Below, one piece after another: positions 16,297-24,417 of a DNA stretch of 27,694 bases. The translations under genes and the position numbers were made by a program. The notes beneath the pieces were generated by a model. That model saw nothing but the letters and a program-made list of their open reading frames with translations, had not been told where the DNA came from and did no database searches. This stretch comes from BACL11 sp945865535 (GTDB lineage Bacteria > Bacteroidota > Bacteroidia > Flavobacteriales > BACL11). Every line of letters starts with the position of its first letter. Position 1 is the stretch's first letter. The DNA is taken from assembly GCA_947502765.1 (NCBI GenBank), contig CANNBA010000018.1, positions 1-27,694 on the forward strand. The letters run 5' to 3'.

Positions 16297-18942
16297 ATGA
16301 GAGTACTCTTTATCATTCTTTTTTTAACGCTTTTCCAAACTACCAATGTTGTCTTAGCACAATGCCTATCAGCAGAAGTCCCCTTTGTTGTATCAATTAT
16401 TCCTGATACTTATCCGCAAGAAACTTCTTGGAAATTATTCGCAAATAATATAGAAATCGCCAACGGATTCGCAAATTCTGATACAATTTGTGTCGATACT
16501 TCAGCATGTTTTCGCTTTGATATATATGATTCGTATGGGGATGGGATCTGTTGTGGCTATGGACAAGGTTCGTACACTATTTCCTTGAATGGGATACAAG
16601 TGGGTTATGGGGGGCAATTTGCTTTTTCTGCAACTCATTCTTTCAATTGTCCACAAGGTTCTATTTGTGAGAATCCTTATACCGCTAGTATAGGATTGAA
16701 TAATGCCAACCAACCAAATACTTTTTTTGAGTTTATTCCAGATTCTACTGGGATTTATTCCATTTCAACCTGTGGCTCTAGTACTTGTGACACCAGACTG
16801 TGGGTTTATGATGATTGCAGCGATGTAATTATGAATGGAACAGCAACAGGCGCAATATACTTTGATGATAATGGCTGCGGCCTTCAGTCTGAAATTTCCG
16901 CATTATTCATGCAGGGGCAATTATACTTTATTCGAGTAGGTATAAACGATTCTACAACTTGCCTTTCAACTATTCCATTTACCATCACTTATCAATCTTC
17001 AATGTCCAGTGTGCTTCCTCTAGTACAGCTTACTACAATTGGCGCGCCAATTAATAATGATTTTAAGGTGCCAGTGCTCATGCAGATTATTGATAATGGC
17101 CCCGGACAACTCAATTATTTGAGTGATACGAACTACAGTTATGATGGAAATATTTTGACTGAATGGCAAGGATTTTCAGGTCCAGGTTATCCGAAAAAGA
17201 ATTATGACTTTGACCTGATTGATGCAGCAGGGAATAAAATAGATACTTCTTTATTAGGACTCCCCGCTGAAAACGACTGGATTTTCAAAGCTGAATACTT
17301 AGATAACACATTATTAATTAATTCCGTATCCTATGAATTTGCTCGTAGAATGGGACGTTACGCTCCAAGAACGAGACAGTGCGAAATATTTTTAGATGGA
17401 AATTACATTGGTGTCTATACGCTTACTGAAAAAATTAAAAGAGACCAAAATCGGGTGGACATTGCAAAACTGACTATTGCTGATACAACTGGAAGCGATT
17501 TGACAGGAGGTTACATCATTGAAATGAATTGGAATGGAGATCCTGGTTCTTGGAATTCATCTTATCTTCCAATAAATTCTGCAACATGTTCCTTTCCTGT
17601 TGAATTTAAGAATGTTTATCCTAAAGCAGATGTAATTTTACCTATCCAAAGAGAGTATATTAAAACGTATGTAGATTCATTCGAAAATGCTTTAAATGCT
17701 AGCTCATTCCAGGATCCTCAGTGGGGATACAGAAATTGGATTGATGTAAGCACGTTTATTGATTTTTTAATTGTGAATGAATTTAGTATGAATTATGACA
17801 GCTACGGACGCAGTACTTATATGTATAAAGAAAAAGATACTGATGGTGGCAAGCTTTGTATCGGCCCAGCATGGGATTATGATCGAGCAATGGCAAGTAA
17901 TCCAACTTCAGGTTGGGTTTGGGAAAACATTCACCCGTATTGGCCATTTCCATTTTGGTGGTCAAAAATGTACACGGATAGTATATATAATCACGAATTA
18001 GCTTGCCGTTGGTTAAGTTTGCGGCAAGATGTATTTCAAACGACTAAATTTGTTGATTTTGTCGACAGCTTAGCCAATATTCTATTACAGGGTCCGTCTG
18101 CACGTAATTTTTCTATCTGGCAAACTCTTAATAATACTACTTATCAAGACCAAGTAACTAATATGAAGAATTTCCTTATAGATAGATTGGTATGGATGGA
18201 TAACACCTTGGCTCCTTTTGGCGCAGTTCTTCCAACAATTACCATCCCGCAAGACACCTTAGTGTGTAAAAATACCCTTTATTCAGCACCGTTTAATTCT
18301 GCATATTCCTATAATTGGACCCCAGGGCCTGAGTTGCCCTCTATTTTACTTGATTCTGAGCAATTATTAATGCTGGAGTTGCGTGATGCTTTTGGTTGTT
18401 ATGTTGATTTAACAATGCAGGTCAATCTTTCTATTCCTGATTCTACTTTTCAGACTCAGCAAATCTCAACATCAGCCGCTTATATCTTTACAGCTATGAA
18501 TGGTTCTAATTCTACCTATACATGGAACTTTGGGGATAATACACCTGTGGAAACTGGCGAGCAAGTAACGCACATTTTTGCACAAAATGGTCTATATCAA
18601 GTAACCTTTGAGGTAATTGATTCAATTGGTTGTTCATCTTCTTATAGTATTGATTTGCTAATTAATACAGTTGGGATTGAAGAAATAAGTGCATCATCAT
18701 TTCTTGTTTATCCTAACCCAAGTAGAGATGTATTTAACATCAGCTTTACAAGTGAAACAGTACAGAACTTAAAAGTTAGAGTGCTTAATGTAGTGGGAGA
18801 GGAGCTAATAGCTGATGACCTGCAACAATTTGTTGGAGAGTACACCAAACAGATTAACTTAAAAGATAATGCCAAAGGAATCTACTTTTTAGAAATAGAA
18901 ACTGATGAAGGAATTATCAATAAGAAATTGATATTACAATAA
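16297..18942 (+). CDS. Secreted CotH-like kinase-fold protein with PKD domain and T9SS sorting domain
   Basis: An 881-aa exported protein. In order: a signal peptide (1-22, ending VLAQ); a Cys-rich domain with DSYGDGICCGYG (about 70-125); a beta domain (about 125-235); a CotH-like region (about 290-640) with the Mg-site-like GPAWDYDRAM at 523-532; a PKD domain (about 715-785, NFGDNTP); and a canonical T9SS C-terminal domain from about 800 (YPNPS, then VLNVVGEEL, then KGIYFLEI and a basic end). CotH proteins are spore-coat protein kinases in Bacillus. What the Bacteroidota secreted versions phosphorylate, if anything, is not known to me. It is single-gene, with repeat copy 2 upstream and a strong terminator downstream. 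Confidence 0.88.
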   Translation: MRVLFIILFLTLFQTTNVVLAQCLSAEVPFVVSIIPDTYPQETSWKLFANNIEIANGFANSDTICVDTSACFRFDIYDSYGDGICCGYGQGSYTISLNGIQVGYGGQFAFSATHSFNCPQGSICENPYTASIGLNNANQPNTFFEFIPDSTGIYSISTCGSSTCDTRLWVYDDCSDVIMNGTATGAIYFDDNGCGLQSEISALFMQGQLYFIRVGINDSTTCLSTIPFTITYQSSMSSVLPLVQLTTIGAPINNDFKVPVLMQIIDNGPGQLNYLSDTNYSYDGNILTEWQGFSGPGYPKKNYDFDLIDAAGNKIDTSLLGLPAENDWIFKAEYLDNTLLINSVSYEFARRMGRYAPRTRQCEIFLDGNYIGVYTLTEKIKRDQNRVDIAKLTIADTTGSDLTGGYIIEMNWNGDPGSWNSSYLPINSATCSFPVEFKNVYPKADVILPIQREYIKTYVDSFENALNASSFQDPQWGYRNWIDVSTFIDFLIVNEFSMNYDSYGRSTYMYKEKDTDGGKLCIGPAWDYDRAMASNPTSGWVWENIHPYWPFPFWWSKMYTDSIYNHELACRWLSLRQDVFQTTKFVDFVDSLANILLQGPSARNFSIWQTLNNTTYQDQVTNMKNFLIDRLVWMDNTLAPFGAVLPTITIPQDTLVCKNTLYSAPFNSAYSYNWTPGPELPSILLDSEQLLMLELRDAFGCYVDLTMQVNLSIPDSTFQTQQISTSAAYIFTAMNGSNSTYTWNFGDNTPVETGEQVTHIFAQNGLYQVTFEVIDSIGCSSSYSIDLLINTVGIEEISASSFLVYPNPSRDVFNISFTSETVQNLKVRVLNVVGEELIADDLQQFVGEYTKQINLKDNAKGIYFLEIETDEGIINKKLILQ

Positions 18943-18979
18943 GAACTTCAATAAGAAGGACTTAGTTTTAATAATAAGA

Positions 18980-19012
18980 GAAGCCCGGGCAAATGCTCGG
19001 GCTTCTTATTTT
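18980..19012 (+). terminator. Rho-independent terminator after the CotH gene
   Basis: An 11-bp GC-rich stem (18980-18990 with 18995-19005, one G-T) with an AAAT loop is followed by TTATTTT. Repeat copy 3 starts within its T-rich tail. Confidence 0.88.
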
Positions 19013-19067
19013 AAGTGGGCCTCTCGCTCTATAGTTCGAACTTTTTTAGAAAATTAGTATATATTTG
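19011..19067 (+). repeat. Intergenic repeat copy 3 (short type)
   Basis: TTAAGTGGGCCTCTCGC, then ATAGTTCGAACTTTTTTAGA, ending in the -7 element of the S51 peptidase gene. Confidence 0.8.
19060..19067 (+). promoter_or_regulatory. -7 promoter element TATATTTG, 4 bases before an ATG
   Basis: Exact TAnnTTTG match. CTTT separates it from the ATG at 19072, a leaderless candidate. It also rules against the upstream in-frame start at 19015. Confidence 0.6.
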
Positions 19068-19071
19068 CTTT

Positions 19072-20262
19072 ATGAAAAAATTACATTTTCTTTTCTTTTT
19101 TTTCTTACCATTTATTAGTAATTCTCAAAGTTACACTTCATACTTCACTGGAAATATAGATGACACTATAACTTCTCCATTAGGCGGGATTTGTATGATG
19201 GGTGGCGCTACAGAAGATGATAATGCTATGAAATGGTTTCTTGAAAGGGCTAATGGAGGAGATGTTCTTATTTTAAGAGCAAGTGGTTCTGATGGGTACA
19301 ATCAATACTTGTATAGTCAATTAGGGGTAACTATTAATTCGGTTGAAAGCATTGTTTTTAATAACTCAAGCGCAGCTAGTATAAATTATATACACTCTAA
19401 AATATTACAAGCAGAAGCTATTTGGTTTGCAGGTGGAGATCAATGGAATTATGTTTCTTATTGGAGAGATACTCCTATTGATAGTTTAATTAGGCATGTA
19501 ATAAATACAAGAAATATAGTTGTAGGAGGAACAAGTGCGGGTATGGCTATTTTGGGAGAATATTATTTTTCTGCAGAAAATGGTACTGTAACATCATGGA
19601 CAGCATTAAGTAATCCATATCACAGTGATGTTACAATTGATTCTGCAAAATTTCTAGAAATTGATATTCTTAAAGATATTGTCACAGATACACATTATGA
19701 TGATCCAGATAGAAAAGGCAGGCACATTGTATTTATGTCTCGAATGTTAACAGATTATAATGCAGATGCTAAAGGGATTGCTTGTGATGAATATACTGCA
19801 GTTTGTATTGATACTAATGGGGTTGCTAGAGTTTTTGGCAGCTATCCTAATAGTGATGATAATGCTTATTTTTTGCGTATAAATTGCGAGATAGCTTCAA
19901 ATACTCCAGAAAATATTAATGCTACTATGCCATTAACTTGGGATCATTCTGGTCAAGCAATTAAAGTGTATAAAATTAAAGGAATCTCCACTGGTCTTAA
20001 CTCATTTGATTTAAATACTTGGGAAGATGGGACTGGAGGTGTTTGGCAGAATTGGTCTGTTCTTAATGGGCTATTGTCTGAATCAACCAGTAATCCGATA
20101 AATTGCAACTCTACTGAGGTATATTTTGAAGCCCAAACAAATTTAAATAAGTTAATTAAGGTTATTGATGTTTTAGGTCAAGAAATTACGCCTAAAAACA
20201 ATCAAGTATTGTTTTACATCTATGATGATGGAACAGTAGAGAAAAAAGTAGTTATAGAATAA
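19072..20262 (+). CDS. Secreted cyanophycinase-like S51 serine peptidase with short T9SS-type tail
   Basis: A 396-aa protein. A signal peptide (1-19, ending SNSQ) is followed by an S51-family domain (about 35-275). It has the nucleophile elbow GGTSAG with Ser155, the FAGGDQ segment at 119-124, and the DTHYDDPDRKGRH stretch at 207-219 that matches cyanophycinase-type proteins. Cyanophycinases cut beta-Asp-Arg polymers; other S51 members cut N-terminal Asp dipeptides. The substrate here is unknown. After a short beta domain the last roughly 38 residues (VIDVLGQE, FYIYDDGTVEKKVVIE) match the second half of a T9SS sorting domain, lacking the usual PNP start. The frame opens at 19015 but the signal peptide and promoter support 19072. 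Confidence 0.87.
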   Translation: MKKLHFLFFFFLPFISNSQSYTSYFTGNIDDTITSPLGGICMMGGATEDDNAMKWFLERANGGDVLILRASGSDGYNQYLYSQLGVTINSVESIVFNNSSAASINYIHSKILQAEAIWFAGGDQWNYVSYWRDTPIDSLIRHVINTRNIVVGGTSAGMAILGEYYFSAENGTVTSWTALSNPYHSDVTIDSAKFLEIDILKDIVTDTHYDDPDRKGRHIVFMSRMLTDYNADAKGIACDEYTAVCIDTNGVARVFGSYPNSDDNAYFLRINCEIASNTPENINATMPLTWDHSGQAIKVYKIKGISTGLNSFDLNTWEDGTGGVWQNWSVLNGLLSESTSNPINCNSTEVYFEAQTNLNKLIKVIDVLGQEITPKNNQVLFYIYDDGTVEKKVVIE

Positions 20263-20263
20263 T

Positions 20264-20295
20264 AAAAAATCCACTAAAAAGTGGGTTTTATTTTA
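20264..20295 (+). terminator. Rho-independent terminator after the S51 gene
   Basis: ATCCACT pairs with AGTGGGT (one G-T) around an AAAA loop. An A-run precedes it and TTTATTTTA follows. Repeat copy 4 starts in the tail. Confidence 0.8.
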
Positions 20296-20372
20296 TGTGG
20301 GCCTCTCGCATAGTTCCAACTTTTTTTAGAGAACTATTTTGTTTTAGTTTGTAATTTGCTGCCACGACTTTT
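20293..20372 (+). repeat. Intergenic repeat copy 4 (long type)
   Basis: TTATGTGGGCCTCTCGC, ATAGTTCCAACTTTTTTTAG, GAACTAT, then the extended tail TAGTTTGTAATTTGCTGC and CGACTTTT, shared with copy 6. ATAGTTC and GAACTAT can pair. Confidence 0.8.
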
Positions 20373-20377
20373 TTTTA

Positions 20378-20385
20378 TATATTTG
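20378..20385 (+). promoter_or_regulatory. -7 promoter element TATATTTG followed by a conserved leader
   Basis: TAnnTTTG match followed by GTGCCGTATTA. The same promoter plus leader (TTGCCGTATTA) occurs at 25710-25728. The leader to the ATG at 20432 is about 40 bases. Confidence 0.65.
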
Positions 20386-20431
20386 GTGCCGTATTATGGC
20401 AGATACAATTTATTAAACTAAAACATATATT

Positions 20432-22396
20432 ATGAAAAAGATATTACTGTTATTATTTTTGCTTCCAAGTTTACTTTTTTCTCAAAACTCAGGGGGGCCA
20501 GATGGATATGGATATACTTGGGTTGATAGTAATAATCCTTCAGGACCTGTCTATAGTTGGGTAAATATTGAGGTTTCAGATAATTTAGTTTCAGGATTAG
20601 GAGATGATAACATTATAGGCTCATTTCCAATTGCGAATTTTAACTTTTATTGGTATAATGTTTCCCATCTTTCGATAGGTTCAAATGGATTTATTGCTTT
20701 TTCAAACCCTCAAAATATTGCATCTCCATTTCCCCTAATTCCAACTGCAAGTGGGGCTAATGATTTTATTGCACCTCTTTTGTCTGATTTAACATTTGCT
20801 GGTAATAACAACACTGGAAAATGTTATTTTGACAATCAAATAGATAGTACGATTATATCATTTGTGAACGTTCCATTTTGGCAACAAGCTAATCCACAAT
20901 ATACAGGATCTAATACTTTCCAAATTATTTTGTGCCATATTGATTCTACAATACTTTTTCAGTACAGGTCAATGAGTGGAATAACTAATGGTAATGATAT
21001 TACAATTGGTATTGAATCGGCTGCAGGATCAATAGGGTTGCAGCATTCACAAGATGTTTACCCTCAATCTCTATATAGTATAAAATTTAATCCACCTTCT
21101 ATCTCTAATGCATCTCCAATTACTGATGTGGCTGCAAGCTGGAATGATAATAATGAAAATAAGGGCATCTTTTTATCTAAGAATGGAAATGCACATTCTT
21201 TACTATCAAATGTTGATAATATAGGAAATCAGAATACAAGTTCAATTGGTGTAACATCAAATATTACCCCATTATTCGGCATGCCTATTGTTACAAATAA
21301 TGCTACGATAAGCTCTCTATTTGCAGGCCAAGATACAACAATTGTTTTCCCAATAAGTTTCTCTGCTTCAACAGCTGGCACTTATACTTTTTCTTCTCAA
21401 GCAGCTCTAGTTGGAGATATTAATCAAACTAACAATTCAATTTCACAAGAGATAGTAGTTTTAGATACAACACAGAACAATATTAATCTATGTTTTGCAA
21501 ATAATTTAGTCGCAACTACTTTAGCTGGACTTAATTGGGCTGGGGGGAATGGCGGAATAGCTGTTTATTTTCAGCCTTCTTTTTATCCTGCGAAACTGAT
21601 TTCTTCCAATTTTGGTATTGAATTAACAGGAAGTGCTTTTTCAGTAATGATTTTTGATGATGATGGTCCAAATGGTGGCGCAGGAACATTAATTGATTCT
21701 GTTTTTGTTGATTCGAATCTTATTATGCCAGGATGGAACAATATACCATTGAGTTCACCATATACTATTAATGATGGAGGAGTATATGTTTTATGGTATA
21801 TGGATGGAACTAATATTTCATTAGAAAGAGAAAACAATCCGCCAATTTCAAGACAATCATATGAGGTTTTAGGTGGATTCTGGGCGACATATAGGGAATA
21901 TCAAACTGAAGACTTTTTTATATCGATAGATATTGAAAAGATTATTTTTTCGGAAGACATAGGAGTTAGTTCAATTCTAAATATCAGCAATGGGATTGTT
22001 CAGGTTGAAATATTAAATTCTGGGGTAAATGATGTAAATAATTTTAATGTTGCTTACAGTGTTAATGGAGCTCCAGCGGTTTCTGAGAATATCGCATCTA
22101 CCTTATTATCAGGTAATAGTATAAATTATATGTTTGGAACACCTTATACGGTCTTGCCAGTACAATTTGAGATTTGTGCATGGACAGATTATTCTTCTGA
22201 TATGCAACACAATAATGATACTTCATGTATAACTACTACAATTCTAAGTATAGATGAACTTGGTCAGTCAGACAATATAAAACACTTGTTAAAAATAACA
22301 GATCTCTTAGGAAGGGAAACAAAAGGCACTAAGAACGAACCTCTTTTTTACATCTATGAAAATGGAACCGTTGAAAAAAGAATAATTATTGAATAA
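20432..22396 (+). CDS. Large secreted beta-rich protein with short T9SS-type tail
   Basis: A 654-aa protein with a signal peptide (1-18, ending LFSQ). Residues about 19-225 form a beta-rich domain (GPDGYGYTWVDSNNP, then IGSNGFIAFSNPQ) reminiscent of surface-protein N-terminal domains. Residues about 230-345 and 510-605 look like two CARDB/Ig-like modules (ITDVAASWND; DIGVSSILNIS). Between them lies an all-beta domain with FDDDGPNGGAGT, which could bind calcium. The last 39 residues (ITDLLGRE, LFYIYENGTVEKRIIIE) match the tail of the neighbouring S51 protein. No catalytic motif is seen. A binding, adhesion or surface-layer role is a guess. A 55-aa membrane ORF follows 10 bases after the stop. 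Confidence 0.8.
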   Translation: MKKILLLLFLLPSLLFSQNSGGPDGYGYTWVDSNNPSGPVYSWVNIEVSDNLVSGLGDDNIIGSFPIANFNFYWYNVSHLSIGSNGFIAFSNPQNIASPFPLIPTASGANDFIAPLLSDLTFAGNNNTGKCYFDNQIDSTIISFVNVPFWQQANPQYTGSNTFQIILCHIDSTILFQYRSMSGITNGNDITIGIESAAGSIGLQHSQDVYPQSLYSIKFNPPSISNASPITDVAASWNDNNENKGIFLSKNGNAHSLLSNVDNIGNQNTSSIGVTSNITPLFGMPIVTNNATISSLFAGQDTTIVFPISFSASTAGTYTFSSQAALVGDINQTNNSISQEIVVLDTTQNNINLCFANNLVATTLAGLNWAGGNGGIAVYFQPSFYPAKLISSNFGIELTGSAFSVMIFDDDGPNGGAGTLIDSVFVDSNLIMPGWNNIPLSSPYTINDGGVYVLWYMDGTNISLERENNPPISRQSYEVLGGFWATYREYQTEDFFISIDIEKIIFSEDIGVSSILNISNGIVQVEILNSGVNDVNNFNVAYSVNGAPAVSENIASTLLSGNSINYMFGTPYTVLPVQFEICAWTDYSSDMQHNNDTSCITTTILSIDELGQSDNIKHLLKITDLLGRETKGTKNEPLFYIYENGTVEKRIIIE

Positions 22397-22406
22397 ATAA
22401 AAAAAT

Positions 22407-22574
22407 ATGTTGAGAATTTATATGCCAATAGGATTTTTAATCTTTTTCATAGCTTGGATTTTATACCGACTAGTAATTAAAAAAGATTTGAGAAAAAATT
22501 TAAATAGTGTTTCCGTTGGTGTTTTTTTTATAGGAGTTTGGGCGCTAATCTATTTTTTTATACTTAAATTTTAG
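22407..22574 (+). CDS. Small two-helix membrane protein
   Basis: A 55-aa ORF with ATG at 22407 and TAG at 22572-22574. Two hydrophobic segments (about residues 7-23, GFLIFFIAWILYRLV, and 37-54, VGVFFIGVWALIYFFIL) flank a basic linker (KKDLRKN). This is the look of a real small inner-membrane protein. It starts 10 bases after the stop of the 654-aa gene, so co-transcription is likely. I do not recognise a family. Confidence 0.55.
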   Translation: MLRIYMPIGFLIFFIAWILYRLVIKKDLRKNLNSVSVGVFFIGVWALIYFFILKF

Positions 22575-22592
22575 TATTGGATGTCGATAATT

Positions 22593-22612
22593 TTCTAATA
22601 AAAATATTAGAA
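22593..22612. terminator. Weak AT-rich hairpin after the 55-aa ORF
   Basis: TTCTAATA pairs with TATTAGAA around AAAA (8 bp) 18 bases after the small ORF. There is no T-run directly after it, so its function as a terminator is uncertain. Confidence 0.35.
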
Positions 22613-22717
22613 TAAGAATTTAACGATACTAACATTATTGTGGTAAATAATATAATTTTTATTTTCATTTTTTTGTACCTTTATTAGTTGACTAGTACTT
22701 TTGTTGATTAATTTTAG

Positions 22718-23722
22718 TTATTCACTTACCTCTTTTTTTACTGGAAAAGCAATTGATGCAATAACAGAAAGAATTAATATCCCAACTATAACTATTAATG
22801 AATAAACAGATTCTATGTGATAAAAAGGAGCAATAATCATTTTGATACCAATAAATGAAAGTATGAATGCTAAGCCATAAGTAAGTTTACTGAATAAATG
22901 TATAAAATTGTCTAAAAGGAAGAATAAAGCTCTCAAACCAAGTATAGCAAAGATATTTGATGTATACAATATAAATGGATCATTCGATATTGCAAAAATA
23001 GCTGGAATAGAATCAACAGCAAAAAGCAAATCTGTAAACTCAATTACTGCAACACATACTAACAAAGGGGTTGCTAATTTTTTGCCATTTTCAATTGTAA
23101 AGAATTTATCTCCATCATATTTATCACTTACACTAAATATGCTTCTAATTAATTTCGCTCCTCTTGTATCATTATAATCTTCATTATCTTCCTCATCATC
23201 AGCTGACCAAGATTTAATTCCTGCATAAACTAAAAATAAACCGAATAGAGTCATAATTATATTAATATTTTTTTCAAAACCTTCAATGCCAAACTTTCCT
23301 AAAATTGTATTTAAATAAGTCAATTCAATTAGTAACGCACCAGAAAATATGAATATAGCTCTTAAGACTAATGCTCCCACAATACCCCAAAAAAGTACTT
23401 TGTGTTTGTTTTCATCTTCTACTTTAAAAAATTTAAAAACCAAAATAAATACAAATAGATTATCTACAGAAAGGGCTTTTTCAATCCAGTAGGCAGATTG
23501 AAATTCGTAAAATTTAGTAGCACCTGCAAAAGCATAAACTAAACCACTAAAAAGCATAGCTAATGAAATCCATACCGATGACCAGATTACAGCTTCTTTA
23601 TTGGTTATGGAATGACTTTTTTTATTGAAAACTCCTAAATCAAAGATTAGCATTATTAAAACTACAACAGCAAAAGTTACTATTAGCAAGGGATGTTCTG
23701 AAAAAATTGGAAGATTGCTCAT
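22718..23722 (-). CDS. Alx-type TerC-family membrane protein
   Basis: A 334-aa inner-membrane protein with about nine hydrophobic segments, the longer Alx/TerC class. Acidic family motifs are AYWIEKALSVDNLFVFILVF near residue 77 and EFTDLLFAVDSIPAIFAIS near residue 228. An acidic cytoplasmic loop (DDEEDNEDYND near 175-186) links the two halves. Alx in E. coli acts in manganese homeostasis, so a metal-export role is likely; the substrate here is inferred. The -7 element gives a leader of about 65 bases. I saw no yybP-ykoY riboswitch in it. Confidence 0.92.
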   Translation of the reverse strand: MSNLPIFSEHPLLIVTFAVVVLIMLIFDLGVFNKKSHSITNKEAVIWSSVWISLAMLFSGLVYAFAGATKFYEFQSAYWIEKALSVDNLFVFILVFKFFKVEDENKHKVLFWGIVGALVLRAIFIFSGALLIELTYLNTILGKFGIEGFEKNINIIMTLFGLFLVYAGIKSWSADDEEDNEDYNDTRGAKLIRSIFSVSDKYDGDKFFTIENGKKLATPLLVCVAVIEFTDLLFAVDSIPAIFAISNDPFILYTSNIFAILGLRALFFLLDNFIHLFSKLTYGLAFILSFIGIKMIIAPFYHIESVYSLIVIVGILILSVIASIAFPVKKEVSE

Positions 23723-23793
23723 ACTTTTACTGGTTTTTTAGTTTGTTTTTTTATTTATAATCTCCTCTCCATTATATTAGCAAGGGTTTAATG

Positions 23794-23801
23794 CAAATAT
23801 A
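23794..23801 (-). promoter_or_regulatory. -7 promoter element TATATTTG for the Alx-type gene
   Basis: The minus-strand read is TATATTTG, with the start codon 71 bases downstream at 23722. Confidence 0.5.
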
Positions 23802-23880
23802 TTTTTTTTTCGTAATTATTGAATTAAAATATTTTTTTGAGGGTTTATTGTTTATGTGATATTTTCAAATTAGTTTGTCA

Positions 23881-24123
23881 TTAAAATTTTCCTGAATCAT
23901 CTTTAATTAGGTCTTTTCCTTTATTTTGTACATCTGTTATAGTTTCTTTGACGCTACCACCAGTTAAGTGAACATAAGCAAGAAAAGCAATAAAAAGAAT
24001 ACATGCATATGCTAAAAACTTTAATAACTTTTTTATAAATAGAAAAAGTATAATTACAATTGCAATTCCTGCTATAGCAATATAAACAGGGTTTGATAAA
24101 ATGGTGTTAATTAGGTTTTGCAT
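23881..24123 (-). CDS. Small membrane protein, function unknown
   Basis: An 80-aa protein with two hydrophobic stretches (about residues 12-30 and 34-50). A charged, probably soluble tail (GGSVKETITDVQNKGKDLIK) follows. I chose the ATG at 24123; the frame opens 8 codons earlier but without a better context. No family recognised. It lies upstream of, and in the same direction as, the Alx-type gene, but 158 bases separate them and that gene has its own -7 element. Confidence 0.55.
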   Translation of the reverse strand: MQNLINTILSNPVYIAIAGIAIVIILFLFIKKLLKFLAYACILFIAFLAYVHLTGGSVKETITDVQNKGKDLIKDDSGKF

Positions 24124-24268
24124 AAGTATTTTAAAAATTACACACAATTTAACAGATTTTATTTTCCCCTAAATACAAGTCGATGCTAATTTTTTTTTGA
24201 CAAGATTTTAAAAAAGAGAGTAGGCAATCCTCAAACTTTAGAATTATTATTCATTTTTAATAAGATTC

Positions 24269-24326
24269 AAAGGGCGCCATAGTTCGAACTTTTTTAGAGA
24301 ACTATTTAGTTTTAGTTTGTAATTTG
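24269..24326 (+). repeat. Intergenic repeat copy 5 (long type)
   Basis: GGGCGCCATAGTTCGAAC, CTTTTTTAGA, GAACTATTTAG and TTTAGTTTGTAATTTGG. ATAGTTC and GAACTAT form a perfect 7-bp inverted repeat. The GTGGGCC start is reduced, and no terminator precedes it because the left neighbour is on the other strand. Confidence 0.75.
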
Positions 24327-24373
24327 GTTAAAGTTATATATATAATTTCAACTCTATAATTATATAACATTTA

Positions 24374-24381
24374 TAACTTTG
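24374..24381 (+). promoter_or_regulatory. -7 promoter element TAACTTTG
   Basis: TAnnTTTG match with a leader of about 32 bases to the ATG at 24418. It overlaps the in-frame upstream ATG-like start, excluding it. Confidence 0.55.
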
Positions 24382-24417
24382 CATAAATCTGACACTCAAT
24401 TAATAATTAAAAAAATT

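Noticed and set aside
23723..23793. Possible yybP-ykoY manganese riboswitch in front of the Alx-type gene
   Set aside because: The leader is only about 65 bases, AT-rich, and I see neither the conserved paired loops nor an expression-platform terminator.
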